Shown here piece after piece: positions 36,557 to 44,573 of a DNA stretch of 64,000 nt. The position numbers were made by a program, and so were the translations under genes. The notes under the pieces were generated by a model, which saw only the letters and a list, made by a program, of their open reading frames with translations, was not told the DNA's origin and ran no database searches. This DNA is from Bacillota bacterium (GTDB taxonomy: Bacteria > Bacillota > Clostridia > Christensenellales > Aristaeellaceae): contig JAEZJP010000015.1 of the NCBI GenBank assembly GCA_023415715.1, positions 1-64,000 of the forward strand, read 5' to 3'. Each line of letters opens with the position of its first letter. The first letter of the stretch is position 1.

Positions 36557-38755
36557 TTACTTGGCGTAAGAGTCGTAGATTCTGTTTCTTTCGGCGCGTT
36601 CCTCCGGGCTGAGCTTATCTGCTCCGGCGATATCATATGCGCCAAATGTATCGTACAGCCTGGACAGCGGGTCGATTTCGACATATGTGACCCAGGGCAG
36701 CCAATGATAATGGCTTGCGAATGTCTGATCGGCAAATCTGCCGCCTTCATGGGAAAGGCCCGGCAGCGCATAACCAAAGCTGCCGTCCACATCATTTGCC
36801 TGGCGCGTGTTGTTGTGGATGAACTCGGCGTAATCCCTGTAATGCTCGTCATTGGTGATGACATACAGCCTGTAATACACATAGGCGCAGGCTGCCATAT
36901 ACATATCTCCGCCCCCGCCGCCGAGCGTAACCGGGCTCTGCCCGCTGATTGCGTTCTTGGTAAAGGGATGGTTTGGCCATAGTACGCGTACAGGGAATGA
37001 CCATGTATAAGTCCATGTTTCGGTGTAATCGGCGGCACCGATCAGCGCGTCGAGCCATTTTTGTTCACCGGTCAGGTCATATAGCGACAGAAAGCCGAAC
37101 ATCGCGTAAATACCCGATTCGTTGTCCATGATATCGGAGTTGTCACAAGTGGAACCCCTGTATTCCATAAGCTTGTACGTATTTTGATAGGACCATTCTC
37201 CCGCTTTGAGTGCGGCCTGCTTATACATATCAAATCCGGTGACAAGGTACAATTGTATCAGGAACCGAACCACGCTGATCGTATTGGCTTTTGAATCCAT
37301 GCGCATGGAACCGTCATTTGTGTTATACGCGCGGTACCAGCTTCCATCGTCATTCTGTATGTGAACAAACCAGTCGGCGGCTTTGCGGCAGAATTCCAGC
37401 CACGCCTTAATATCCTCACCCTTTTTCTTCATGTATACATAAGCGTCGAGGATGTTCTCAAGACCATCGGCGATCATCCTTGTCCAAAATGGCATGGGCT
37501 CAAATCCGGTTATTGTTGGATTATAGCAAACCTGCGGAGCGCCGATACCGGTCATGGCCGTCCTTACCCAAAAGTCGATGATGTTTAAGCCTTTTTGATA
37601 AGATTCCGGCCGGTTTTCCTTGTCTCCATAGCGAATGAGCTGATAGCCTATACCCGGCTGCTGCCCCACAAACCCAAACTGGAAGGATACGCTGGAGACA
37701 TCCATCTGCGGAAGCTGACAGGAAAACGGCAGCCCCCATGAGTCCCCATACTGCCTTGTAAGTTTTGTGAGGGATTCCATGCTGTTGCGGTAATGCAATT
37801 CATGATCCACTTGAAAGACAGGATCCTTCAGCCGCGCGTACACCGTGCGCCACGCGTCCCTCATCATGGGATAAAAACCGTCGTACCTGTTAAAATTTAC
37901 TCCTATGGCGTAACTGTGAGTAAAGCCCTCTTCCATGGGATGATACATTCTGGTCATTGTCTTTGTATGCATCATGTAGTCAACATTATAGCCTCTGTCC
38001 ACCCTTGGCATTTGGCCGTCGACACCGGGGTATACATAATCAATCGTCAGGCCGTCGCGCACCGTATCTATCTTTTTGCGCAACGGGAATCCGTAGTAAA
38101 GATAATTGATCGTTTCATTCCCGGGCTTGCTGATTCCGATGGAGCCGATGGTAAATTTTCTGTCCACAATATGTTCCGATTGGACAAAATTATTGTCACG
38201 CATGGTAATATCGGAAGCCCATCGCGAAAGCATAGCCATTTCACCCGTAGCTCTATGCTGCGCAGCGAATAATGGCAGGGTGTAATTGACTTCCCTGCGC
38301 CAGAAGTATTCGCAGTCCAGGTCATAGCCCATGACATGCGGTTTGGCGTACTCATTCTGGCGGTACCAGTTTGCCGGGGCGAAATAATCATAATCGCGCA
38401 CATCATCGGATGATGCCAGAACAAACGCGATTTTGGATGCGAAACCGTAATCGTCAATATTCTTTAATACGGTTACGGTTCTTGAAACTTTGAAGCCTGT
38501 TCCGTTTGGTTCATAAACGTCTTTGAAATGAAGTTCAGCGCCGGTCGGGGATTTCAGCAGACCGCTGGCTGTCACCTGATGTTGATCCTGAACGACTTCC
38601 TGATAGGGAGCATCATAAAACTCTGTAATCGATAGGGCTGTTTTGATGAAGGCATACATTGGGCGCTTGTTGAAGTACAAAACTTCACCATCATGAAGCA
38701 CTTCCACACCGCCGCATGAAAACCTCATAAGGTAATTGCCTGACTGGATCATCAT
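36557..38755 (-). CDS. Uncharacterised protein, six-hairpin glycosidase-like
   Basis: A 732-residue cytoplasmic protein with no signal peptide or membrane segment. I do not recognise a named family. Residues 1-300 look beta-rich (FSCGGVEVLHDGEVLYF, ELHFKDVYEPNGTGFKV), and residues 330-690 show repeated helix pairs (MIADGLENILDAYVYMKK, WLEFCRKAADWFVHIQNDDGSWYRAY, FGFLSLYDLTGEQKWLDALIGAADYTETWTY, AYVYYRLYVITNDEHYRDYAEFIHNNT), as in (alpha/alpha)6-barrel glycosidases and lyases. The ATG at 38755 follows AAAGGAGA by 7 bases. Placement between two arabinofuranosidase genes in an importer operon suggests it acts on the same imported oligosaccharide. Catalytic residues cannot be assigned. Confidence 0.75.
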   Translation of the reverse strand: MMIQSGNYLMRFSCGGVEVLHDGEVLYFNKRPMYAFIKTALSITEFYDAPYQEVVQDQHQVTASGLLKSPTGAELHFKDVYEPNGTGFKVSRTVTVLKNIDDYGFASKIAFVLASSDDVRDYDYFAPANWYRQNEYAKPHVMGYDLDCEYFWRREVNYTLPLFAAQHRATGEMAMLSRWASDITMRDNNFVQSEHIVDRKFTIGSIGISKPGNETINYLYYGFPLRKKIDTVRDGLTIDYVYPGVDGQMPRVDRGYNVDYMMHTKTMTRMYHPMEEGFTHSYAIGVNFNRYDGFYPMMRDAWRTVYARLKDPVFQVDHELHYRNSMESLTKLTRQYGDSWGLPFSCQLPQMDVSSVSFQFGFVGQQPGIGYQLIRYGDKENRPESYQKGLNIIDFWVRTAMTGIGAPQVCYNPTITGFEPMPFWTRMIADGLENILDAYVYMKKKGEDIKAWLEFCRKAADWFVHIQNDDGSWYRAYNTNDGSMRMDSKANTISVVRFLIQLYLVTGFDMYKQAALKAGEWSYQNTYKLMEYRGSTCDNSDIMDNESGIYAMFGFLSLYDLTGEQKWLDALIGAADYTETWTYTWSFPVRVLWPNHPFTKNAISGQSPVTLGGGGGDMYMAACAYVYYRLYVITNDEHYRDYAEFIHNNTRQANDVDGSFGYALPGLSHEGGRFADQTFASHYHWLPWVTYVEIDPLSRLYDTFGAYDIAGADKLSPEERAERNRIYDSYAK

Positions 38756-38780
38756 TTCAGCTCTCCTTTACCTTTTGTAT

Positions 38781-38793
38781 TTTGGTTTGCTTA
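38781..38793. repeat. 13-base direct repeat, copy 1
   Basis: TTTGGTTTGCTTA, repeated exactly 80 bases downstream in the gap between two genes of the operon. May be a regulator or mRNA-level site. Confidence 0.5.
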
Positions 38794-38860
38794 TACTGTT
38801 CCAAAACATAAATGCATCAGAAGGATAAGACAGTTAAAAGCAGGCATCGAAGCATTAAAG

Positions 38861-38873
38861 TTTGGTTTGCTTA
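38861..38873. repeat. 13-base direct repeat, copy 2
   Basis: Exact second copy of TTTGGTTTGCTTA, 80 bases from the first, in the same 148-base gap. Confidence 0.5.
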
Positions 38874-38903
38874 CTCCCATGCCATTTTTGAACTGGTCCT
38901 GCT

Positions 38904-40406
38904 TCACTCCAGCTTTATCTCTACGGAAGCGATAGCACAGGGCGGAAGAGATACACTTATTATGCCTTCCTTAAGGGTTATGCCCTCAAGATTGGCTGTA
39001 TCAACATGATTTGGATCATTAAAAGTGTTGTGATCTGTCGGCTTGCCCATAAGCAGCCTGCCGGATGCGGATACCGGTTTCGCCGCCAATAGCTCCAGCT
39101 CTACTCCGGCCTCCCTTTGCGCAGAAAGGTTGATAAGCGAAACGGTCAATGTATCCTCTTTGATGGACGAAGACAGATCCACCTGCGGAAGGTTCTTTTG
39201 GATTGCTTCCGGCTCTCTGACCCATGTAACGGGAATGAAATTCGCGCCCTGATGCCCCTTAAAGAGATCAAATACATGGTAGGTGGGCGTCTTTATCATC
39301 TCGCTGCCTTCGGTCAGGAGAATGGCCTGCAGGACATTGATGGTTTGGGCAAGATTGGCGATTCGGATTCTGTCCGCATATTTATGGAAGATATGCAGCA
39401 TCAGCGCCGCGCATAAGGCCGAACGCATCGTGTTTTGCTGATACAGATAACCTGGAGCCGTCCCGGGCTCGTTATCCACCCATATGCCCCATTCGTCAAC
39501 TGCCATTGCCACTCTTTTTTCCGGGTCGTAATGGTCCATAATCTCGATATTCCGTTTGAATAACGCTTCCTTCGCATAGGTGTTGGCGGCGGTTTGATAC
39601 CAGCTGTCGTCTGAAAAGTTTACGCCATTTGATTCTTCTCCCGGCTTTACATAACAGTGCACCGACAAACCGCCCATAAGCTGTGCGGGTACAGATTTCA
39701 TCAGGGTTTCTGTCCAATCGTAGTTTTCCGCGTTTGCACCGCCGGCAACTCTCAGGATAGCTGGTGCCTGCCACCAGTTTATTTTCCCCATATCTTTGTA
39801 ATTTCTGACATATGTTGCATATCTGCGGAATTCCTGGGCGTATTGCGGCGCGGTCATGAAGCCTCCGCAGCCCCAATTCTCGTTTCCCACGCCAAACATA
39901 CTGATTTCCCAGGCTTTATCCCTTCCGTTTCTCCGCCTCAATTGGGCCATGGGGGATTGGCCGTCATCTGTCAGATACTCAACCCAATCCCTCATTTCGC
40001 GCACGGAACCGCTCCCGACATTCCCGCAAATATAGGGTTCGCAGCCTATCTGTTCACATAAGTCCATAAATTCATGGGTGCCGAAATGATTGTTCTCCAG
40101 CAAACCGCCCCAATGCACATTGACAAGGGGCGTGCGCTCTTCTTTTGGGCCTATACCGTCCATCCAATGGTAGTCATCGGCAAAGCAGCCTCCAGGCCAA
40201 CGTATGTTGGGGACCTTTATGGCTTTCATTGCCTCCACAATGTCTGTACGGATCCCCCTGATGTTCGGAATGGACGAATCCTCTCCTGCCCAGTAACCGC
40301 CGTTATAGATGCACCTTCCCAGATGCTCCGAAAAATGCCCGTACACATGCCGGTCTATCCTTGGCCCTTTTTTGCTCGTGTCTATATTCGCTCTCATAAC
40401 AAACAT
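38904..40406 (-). CDS. abfA: GH51 alpha-L-arabinofuranosidase (AbfA type)
   Basis: A 500-residue intracellular enzyme removing terminal alpha-L-arabinofuranosyl groups. The acid/base is E176 in [11 protein letters not shown] and the nucleophile E305 in [22 protein letters not shown] and [14 protein letters not shown] are hallmark blocks. The start is uncertain between ATG 40406 and ATG 40397: GAGG lies 3 and 12 bases before them. It follows the permease gene by only a few bases and is in the operon 43985-34861, so it likely processes what that importer brings in. It is close in motif and length to the 57674 enzyme. Confidence 0.95.
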   Translation of the reverse strand: MFVMRANIDTSKKGPRIDRHVYGHFSEHLGRCIYNGGYWAGEDSSIPNIRGIRTDIVEAMKAIKVPNIRWPGGCFADDYHWMDGIGPKEERTPLVNVHWGGLLENNHFGTHEFMDLCEQIGCEPYICGNVGSGSVREMRDWVEYLTDDGQSPMAQLRRRNGRDKAWEISMFGVGNENWGCGGFMTAPQYAQEFRRYATYVRNYKDMGKINWWQAPAILRVAGGANAENYDWTETLMKSVPAQLMGGLSVHCYVKPGEESNGVNFSDDSWYQTAANTYAKEALFKRNIEIMDHYDPEKRVAMAVDEWGIWVDNEPGTAPGYLYQQNTMRSALCAALMLHIFHKYADRIRIANLAQTINVLQAILLTEGSEMIKTPTYHVFDLFKGHQGANFIPVTWVREPEAIQKNLPQVDLSSSIKEDTLTVSLINLSAQREAGVELELLAAKPVSASGRLLMGKPTDHNTFNDPNHVDTANLEGITLKEGIISVSLPPCAIASVEIKLE

Positions 40407-40420
40407 ATTCCTCAAACTCG

Positions 40421-41323
40421 CTACGCCTTAATGGCGCCTATCATGATGCCCTTTACAAAGTATTTTTGCAGGAATGGGAAAAAGCACATAATCGGAAGCA
40501 TGGTGACCATGATTGTGGCAGTTTGAATCCCCTCCGTAAACCTGGGGATACGCGGCCCCGCTATGGACAGGGAATTCACGATAACCGAGTCCATGACAAT
40601 GGTGCGCAGCACCAGCTGCAACGGTATCAAATCATTCCTGCGTAAGAAAACCATGGCGTTGAACCACTCGTTCCACCTGTCCACCGCATAAAACAGCAGG
40701 ACTGTTGCAAGGATGGGTTTTGATAAAGGCAGGACGATCTTGAACAGAATCCGCCATTCGTCGGCGCCGTCAATTTTTGCGGATTCGATCAGGGATTCCG
40801 GCAGCGTGGTCATGTATGTGCGCGTGATAATAAAGTAAAAGGTGTTGACTCCGTACGCAAGTATGACAGACCAGATGTTTTTGGTCAGGCCCAGTTGAAG
40901 CATCAACAGATACAGGGGAACAATCCCGCCGTTGAACAACATGGTCAGCAGGACTGCGTAAAAGATGAACTTCCCCCCGGGAAAGTTGGTGCGGGATAAG
41001 CCGTAAGCCAGGCTTGTGGTCAGGAACAGGTTGATCGGAACACCCAGGAACAGGATCAAAAAAGTCGTTTTATAGCCGATTAAAATGCGGGGATCCTGGA
41101 ACAGCCTGAAATAGTTATCAATCGTAGGCCGGGTGGGGAACAGCAGCAGCGGGCTTTCTGCAGCTTCCTTCTGTGTGGCGAGGGATGTGGCCAAGACGTT
41201 CAATACAGGAAAAACAATTGCAACAGCCATCAAAAGCAGCAGCACCAAAATGATGCCATCCAGCAGTTCAAACTTATCCCGCAAGCCCCTGCGGGCCTTC
41301 TTTGCCGCTATAATAACAATCAA
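40421..41323 (-). CDS. CUT1 sugar ABC transporter permease (LplC/YtcP type)
   Basis: A permease of about 300 residues with first segment [24 protein letters not shown] loop [24 protein letters not shown], and the C-terminal [14 protein letters not shown] typical of LplC/YtcP relatives. The start is odd: TAAGGAG is followed directly by TTG 41323, and the codon at an ideal distance (41314) is ATT. No ATG or GTG is available before the first membrane segment. It pairs with the 41338 permease and is ATPase-less like the other systems here. Confidence 0.92.
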   Translation of the reverse strand: MIVIIAAKKARRGLRDKFELLDGIILVLLLLMAVAIVFPVLNVLATSLATQKEAAESPLLLFPTRPTIDNYFRLFQDPRILIGYKTTFLILFLGVPINLFLTTSLAYGLSRTNFPGGKFIFYAVLLTMLFNGGIVPLYLLMLQLGLTKNIWSVILAYGVNTFYFIITRTYMTTLPESLIESAKIDGADEWRILFKIVLPLSKPILATVLLFYAVDRWNEWFNAMVFLRRNDLIPLQLVLRTIVMDSVIVNSLSIAGPRIPRFTEGIQTATIMVTMLPIMCFFPFLQKYFVKGIMIGAIKA

Positions 41324-41337
41324 CTCCTTATTGTGGG

Positions 41338-42297
41338 CTAGGCCAGCAGTCCCGATCCGCCAATGCGCTTCATGAAACGGTCGGCGGCAAACAGCAGCAG
41401 CAAATTAATGGTGGATCTAAAAATGGCTACCGCGGATGAATAGGAAAAGTCGACGGAGCCGCGGAAAGTAATCCGGTAGATATACATATCGAGGGTCTCC
41501 GCCACTTTTAGGGTAGCCGGATTGCTCAAGTTGAATATTTGATCAAAACCGCCTGACATCAGATAGCCAACAGCTAAAATAAACAGAACGAAGATGGTGG
41601 GTTTTATCCCCGGCAGCGTAATGTACCACATGCGCTGCAGCCTTGACGAGCCGTCAATTTCAGCGGCTTCATACTGTTCGGTATCGATACCCGCTATGGA
41701 AGCCATGTAAATAATCGCGCTCCAACCTGCGCTTTTCCATATATCTGTTATATACACTACTGGCAGGAAATAAGAAGGCATTCCCAGAAAGCTGATGGGT
41801 TTGGTACCAAAAATCGCGCCCATGGACGAATTGACCAGCCCTCTTTGCCCAAGAACACTGATCATAATACTTGCGACGATCACCCACGAAAGGAAATGGG
41901 GGAAGGTAAAAATGGACTGCATGATCTTTTTGGAGCGCCCCAGGCGCACTTCATTAATCGCAAGTGCCAGTATAATGGGGAATGGGAAAACAAACAGAAG
42001 CCTGCCTGCATTGATTTTCAGCGTTGTGAAAATGGATTGCATAAACGCAGGGTCGGCGAATACATTCTCGAAATTTGCCATGCCAATCCATGGGCTTGCG
42101 AACAAACCCAATTTTGCGATATATGTTTTAAATGCCAAAGACAGGCCAAATATCGGGATATAGGCAAAAATGACATACCATACAAAGCCAGGAAGTACCA
42201 GCATGTATTTCCCTTTGTGTTTTAAGATGTCCCTCCCGGTTTTCGCAAGGAGACCTTTGGAATTGGACTTTTTTAAACCGGCTGATGATACGGTCAT
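41338..42297 (-). CDS. CUT1 sugar ABC transporter permease (LplB type)
   Basis: A 319-residue permease with the family start KHKGKYMLVLPGFVWYVIFAYIPIFG, EAA loop EAAEIDGSSRLQRMWYITLPGIKP and GYLMSGGFDQIFNLSNPATL. Partners in LplB/LplC systems import oligosaccharides, including those from pectin, arabinan and xylan. It follows the receptor gene after a 101-base gap that contains a strong stem-loop. Confidence 0.94.
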   Translation of the reverse strand: MTVSSAGLKKSNSKGLLAKTGRDILKHKGKYMLVLPGFVWYVIFAYIPIFGLSLAFKTYIAKLGLFASPWIGMANFENVFADPAFMQSIFTTLKINAGRLLFVFPFPIILALAINEVRLGRSKKIMQSIFTFPHFLSWVIVASIMISVLGQRGLVNSSMGAIFGTKPISFLGMPSYFLPVVYITDIWKSAGWSAIIYMASIAGIDTEQYEAAEIDGSSRLQRMWYITLPGIKPTIFVLFILAVGYLMSGGFDQIFNLSNPATLKVAETLDMYIYRITFRGSVDFSYSSAVAIFRSTINLLLLFAADRFMKRIGGSGLLA

Positions 42298-42326
42298 TTT
42301 TTCACTTCCTTTCTATGATATTTATT

Positions 42327-42358
42327 TTTGCCCGGGACAACGCATCGTCCCGGGCAAA
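42327..42358 (-). terminator. Stem-loop between receptor and permease genes
   Basis: TTTGCCCGGGAC and GTCCCGGGCAAA form a perfect 12-bp stem with an 8-base loop. On the transcribed strand no T-run follows, so differential mRNA stability is the likely role. Confidence 0.65.
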
Positions 42359-42398
42359 TTCAATGTACATTCATCAAGTGTTTAAAGTGTCATCGGAT

Positions 42399-43985
42399 TC
42401 ACTTGTTCAACTCATCCAGCACAGGTTGAATGAGCGCCGACTGTGACGCAAGCCATGTGTTGTAGATCTCAACCAGGTTGTCTTCGCTTGTGGCGGTTGT
42501 GATCATGTTGGCGAATTCTTTGGGGTAATCAATACCCTTGGCTCTGCGCGTGTTTTCCGTATTATGCATCCAGAGGTTCCAGTCCACCTTGGCAAAAGTC
42601 TCAGGTGTGCTGAATTCGTAGCGGTTCGCATAAAGGGCTCTGGACTCATCGCGGTACTGCTTGCCGATGTTCGGGTTGTCAAGCGCAAGGTCGTCCCAAA
42701 GGATGCAGGAGCCAAGCACATGCCCCAAGCTCGGGTATTTCGCTTCGCCGACAGGGCCGGCCAGCAGTGTTCCCGGAGCCACCAGGGAGACGATGCTGCC
42801 GCTTGCGTCGCGATCCCAGTCAACGCCTTTCAGGCCCATCTGCGTACCGGGATAGCCTTCCTCGCTGGCTGTGAATTCCATGAGGTCCATCCAGCGTTCA
42901 AAGACTGCGTCTTCTACATCCGGTTTGAAGCATACTGCGCCCCAGAAGTTGATCAGGTCCCGTTGATGGTAGTTGCCGTCCGCTCCCAGAAGGGTGGCCA
43001 GTCCGAATGCACTTGCATCAAGGCCTGTACGGCTGTTGAAATCGATACGGAACCTTTCAACGTCTGCGGTTTGGCCGCCAAGGTAAGAAATGCCGGCTGT
43101 TCCTAAGGTCTGGAATTTTTCCATGTCCTTTTCATAGGCCAGCAGGTAGAATTCCGGGTCCAGGATACCGGTGCTGTATGCTTGATACCACAATTTAAGG
43201 CCTTCAAGGGTCTCAGGCGCTGCAGCGCCCCACGCGTATTTGCCGTCGGTGGCTTTATAGAAGGAGTCCCAGTACGTGCTGTTGGCTCTCAAAAAGAAAC
43301 TTGCGGCGTTTGTGGCTGTCATGGAGATCGGTGCAAGGCCGGCCCCAATTTTGCCGGGATCCTGTTCCTTGATGAGTTTGGCAATTTCCAGTATCTCGGG
43401 GATGGTGTAGTGGTTCTTGACTTCTTTGCCCACTGCGGCAACCCAGTCAGACCTCATCCACAGGGACCAGTGGTTGGCAAGTGGATCGCCGGGGAGGTTA
43501 TAGAAGAACCTTGCCCGCGGGATGAAGTATGTTCCGCCGAAGAGTTCCTCAAGCTTGGGTCCAAGGGAGGTTGTTGCATAAACCTTTGCAACATTGGGCC
43601 ACCTTGTCTTCCAATCGTCAGGGAGACGCTTGAGAAGGCCTTGATCCACGAATTTGGCAGCATCCGCAGCCGTTCCGTCGGTATAGTTGAAAATGGCTAC
43701 GTCGGTCATGTCCTGCGCCATGATCCATGTGCTGAGCATGTTGTTCCACTCGCCCCATGGCACATTGGTGCCCTGAAACTCGAAATTGAACTTGTTGAGT
43801 ATGAACTTGCTGTAATCATCGCCTGTGTTGTAGTCATAGCCGGCAACAACCTGCGGGCAGGTATAAGTAATGACGACTTTGTCATACTTTTTGTCTTCGG
43901 CTCCGGCGGAAACCCCATACATGGTTAGGGTTATCAAGAGGAAAGCGACCAATACCCGGCATGCAAGACGCTTTGCAGCTCCCAT
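42399..43985 (-). CDS. Extracellular solute-binding protein (LplA-type, CUT1)
   Basis: A 528-residue receptor with a signal peptide (about 1-30) ending VSAGA before EDKKYD and no lipobox cysteine. Family features include DVAIFNYTDGTAADAAKFVDQGLLKRLPDDW and SLWMRSDWVAAVGKE. The ATG at 43985 follows AGGAGGTCAG; the longer frame upstream is not used. It is the first gene of the operon continuing through two permeases, GH51, an unknown enzyme and a second GH51. Its upstream region carries two different classes of operator, so it is probably under both a LacI-type and the GntR-type regulator. Confidence 0.93.
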   Translation of the reverse strand: MGAAKRLACRVLVAFLLITLTMYGVSAGAEDKKYDKVVITYTCPQVVAGYDYNTGDDYSKFILNKFNFEFQGTNVPWGEWNNMLSTWIMAQDMTDVAIFNYTDGTAADAAKFVDQGLLKRLPDDWKTRWPNVAKVYATTSLGPKLEELFGGTYFIPRARFFYNLPGDPLANHWSLWMRSDWVAAVGKEVKNHYTIPEILEIAKLIKEQDPGKIGAGLAPISMTATNAASFFLRANSTYWDSFYKATDGKYAWGAAAPETLEGLKLWYQAYSTGILDPEFYLLAYEKDMEKFQTLGTAGISYLGGQTADVERFRIDFNSRTGLDASAFGLATLLGADGNYHQRDLINFWGAVCFKPDVEDAVFERWMDLMEFTASEEGYPGTQMGLKGVDWDRDASGSIVSLVAPGTLLAGPVGEAKYPSLGHVLGSCILWDDLALDNPNIGKQYRDESRALYANRYEFSTPETFAKVDWNLWMHNTENTRRAKGIDYPKEFANMITTATSEDNLVEIYNTWLASQSALIQPVLDELNK

Positions 43986-44073
43986 TTGAACTGACCTCCT
44001 ATGATTATATTTATGTTCAAGCCGTCTGGCTAAACACCAAACAAAAATACATAATATATAAAAAGGGGGGGCG

Positions 44074-44090
44074 GGTCTGACGTCCGACAA
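44074..44090. promoter_or_regulatory. GntR-type operator-like box 1
   Basis: GGTCTGACGTCCGACAA, an almost perfect GTCNGAC-type palindrome around ACGT. It matches the sites at 46808 and 51430. Located downstream of the promoter in the receptor gene's leader, where binding would block elongation. Confidence 0.6.
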
Positions 44091-44120
44091 CAATTTATAA
44101 AATCGACTATATGAATAAAA

Positions 44121-44137
44121 CGAAACGACTCGTTACG
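44121..44137. promoter_or_regulatory. LacI-type operator-like site, promoter-proximal
   Basis: CGAAACGACTCGTTACG, an inverted repeat with a one-base centre, placed over the expected transcription start of the leftward promoter. Confidence 0.5.
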
Positions 44138-44144
44138 TACTTAT

Positions 44145-44172
44145 ATAGTAACATATCAACTCCACATGTCAA
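44145..44172 (-). promoter_or_regulatory. Promoter of the arabino-oligosaccharide operon
   Basis: On the minus strand TTGACA (44172-44167), 16-base spacer, TACTAT (44150-44145). Two LacI-type sites flank it closely. Confidence 0.55.
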
Positions 44173-44204
44173 GTAGAAATGCAAAAATTTTTTCTGAATT
44201 ACTT

Positions 44205-44215
44205 GATACGTTACG
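44205..44215. promoter_or_regulatory. LacI-type operator-like site, upstream of -35
   Basis: GATACGTTACG, one mismatch from GAAACGTTACG at 3233 and 26349, about 81 bases (roughly eight helical turns) from the proximal site. Confidence 0.5.
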
Positions 44216-44375
44216 CATAAGATCGGCCGGCAATCTAAAAGAAAAAATAGTAAATGATGTGCAAATACAATGAGTTTATATAGTATATACTGAAGTATAT
44301 AACAAAAATGGATAAACAAGCAGGAAATTCCATACTGGGATACAGCCTGTTGCAAGGGGTTCCGGACGAATGCAC

Positions 44376-44387
44376 CGAAACGTTGCG
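44376..44387. promoter_or_regulatory. LacI-type operator-like site, distal
   Basis: CGAAACGTTGCG, exact reverse complement of the site at 3301-3312. It lies about 170 bases upstream of the previous one, consistent with a looping auxiliary operator. Confidence 0.5.
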
Positions 44388-44493
44388 GTTGGTTGTATAC
44401 ATTACATACACTTCTTTTTCATTAGCTTGTTGATGTCTGCAAAGAAGCTGCGCGGCTTCGTCTTATGGATGGATTCAATGTTAAGACAAAAGC

Positions 44494-44533
44494 TATAAAA
44501 GCGCCGCGTACGCTGGCCTGCGAACACGGCGCT
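44494..44533 (-). terminator. Terminator after the 701-residue GH51 gene
   Basis: On the minus strand AGCGCCG pairs with CGGCGCT around a 20-base loop, followed by TTTAT. It begins about 40 bases after the stop codon. Confidence 0.6.
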
Positions 44534-44573
44534 CAATCTGTGACAAATAGCCTGCGGTCAGGTTTTCCGGCGG

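Larger units (their letters stand above)
43986..44573. other. Large control region upstream of the arabino-oligosaccharide operon
   Basis: No gene supported in 588 bases. It holds the terminator of the upstream GH51 gene (44494-44533), three LacI-type sites, a leftward promoter (44145-44172) and a GntR-type box (44074-44090), all listed separately. A further GAAGC/GCTTC hairpin is near 44446-44461. Confidence 0.65.

Noticed and set aside
42564..43928. Plus-strand frames opposite the LplA-type receptor
   Set aside because: The minus-strand gene has a signal peptide, ribosome site and family motifs; the opposite frames have none.
44107..44355. Small minus-strand gene (82 codons) in the control region
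   Set aside because: Cysteine- and phenylalanine-rich product of AT-rich DNA, no ribosome site, and it would overlap several operator sites and the promoter.
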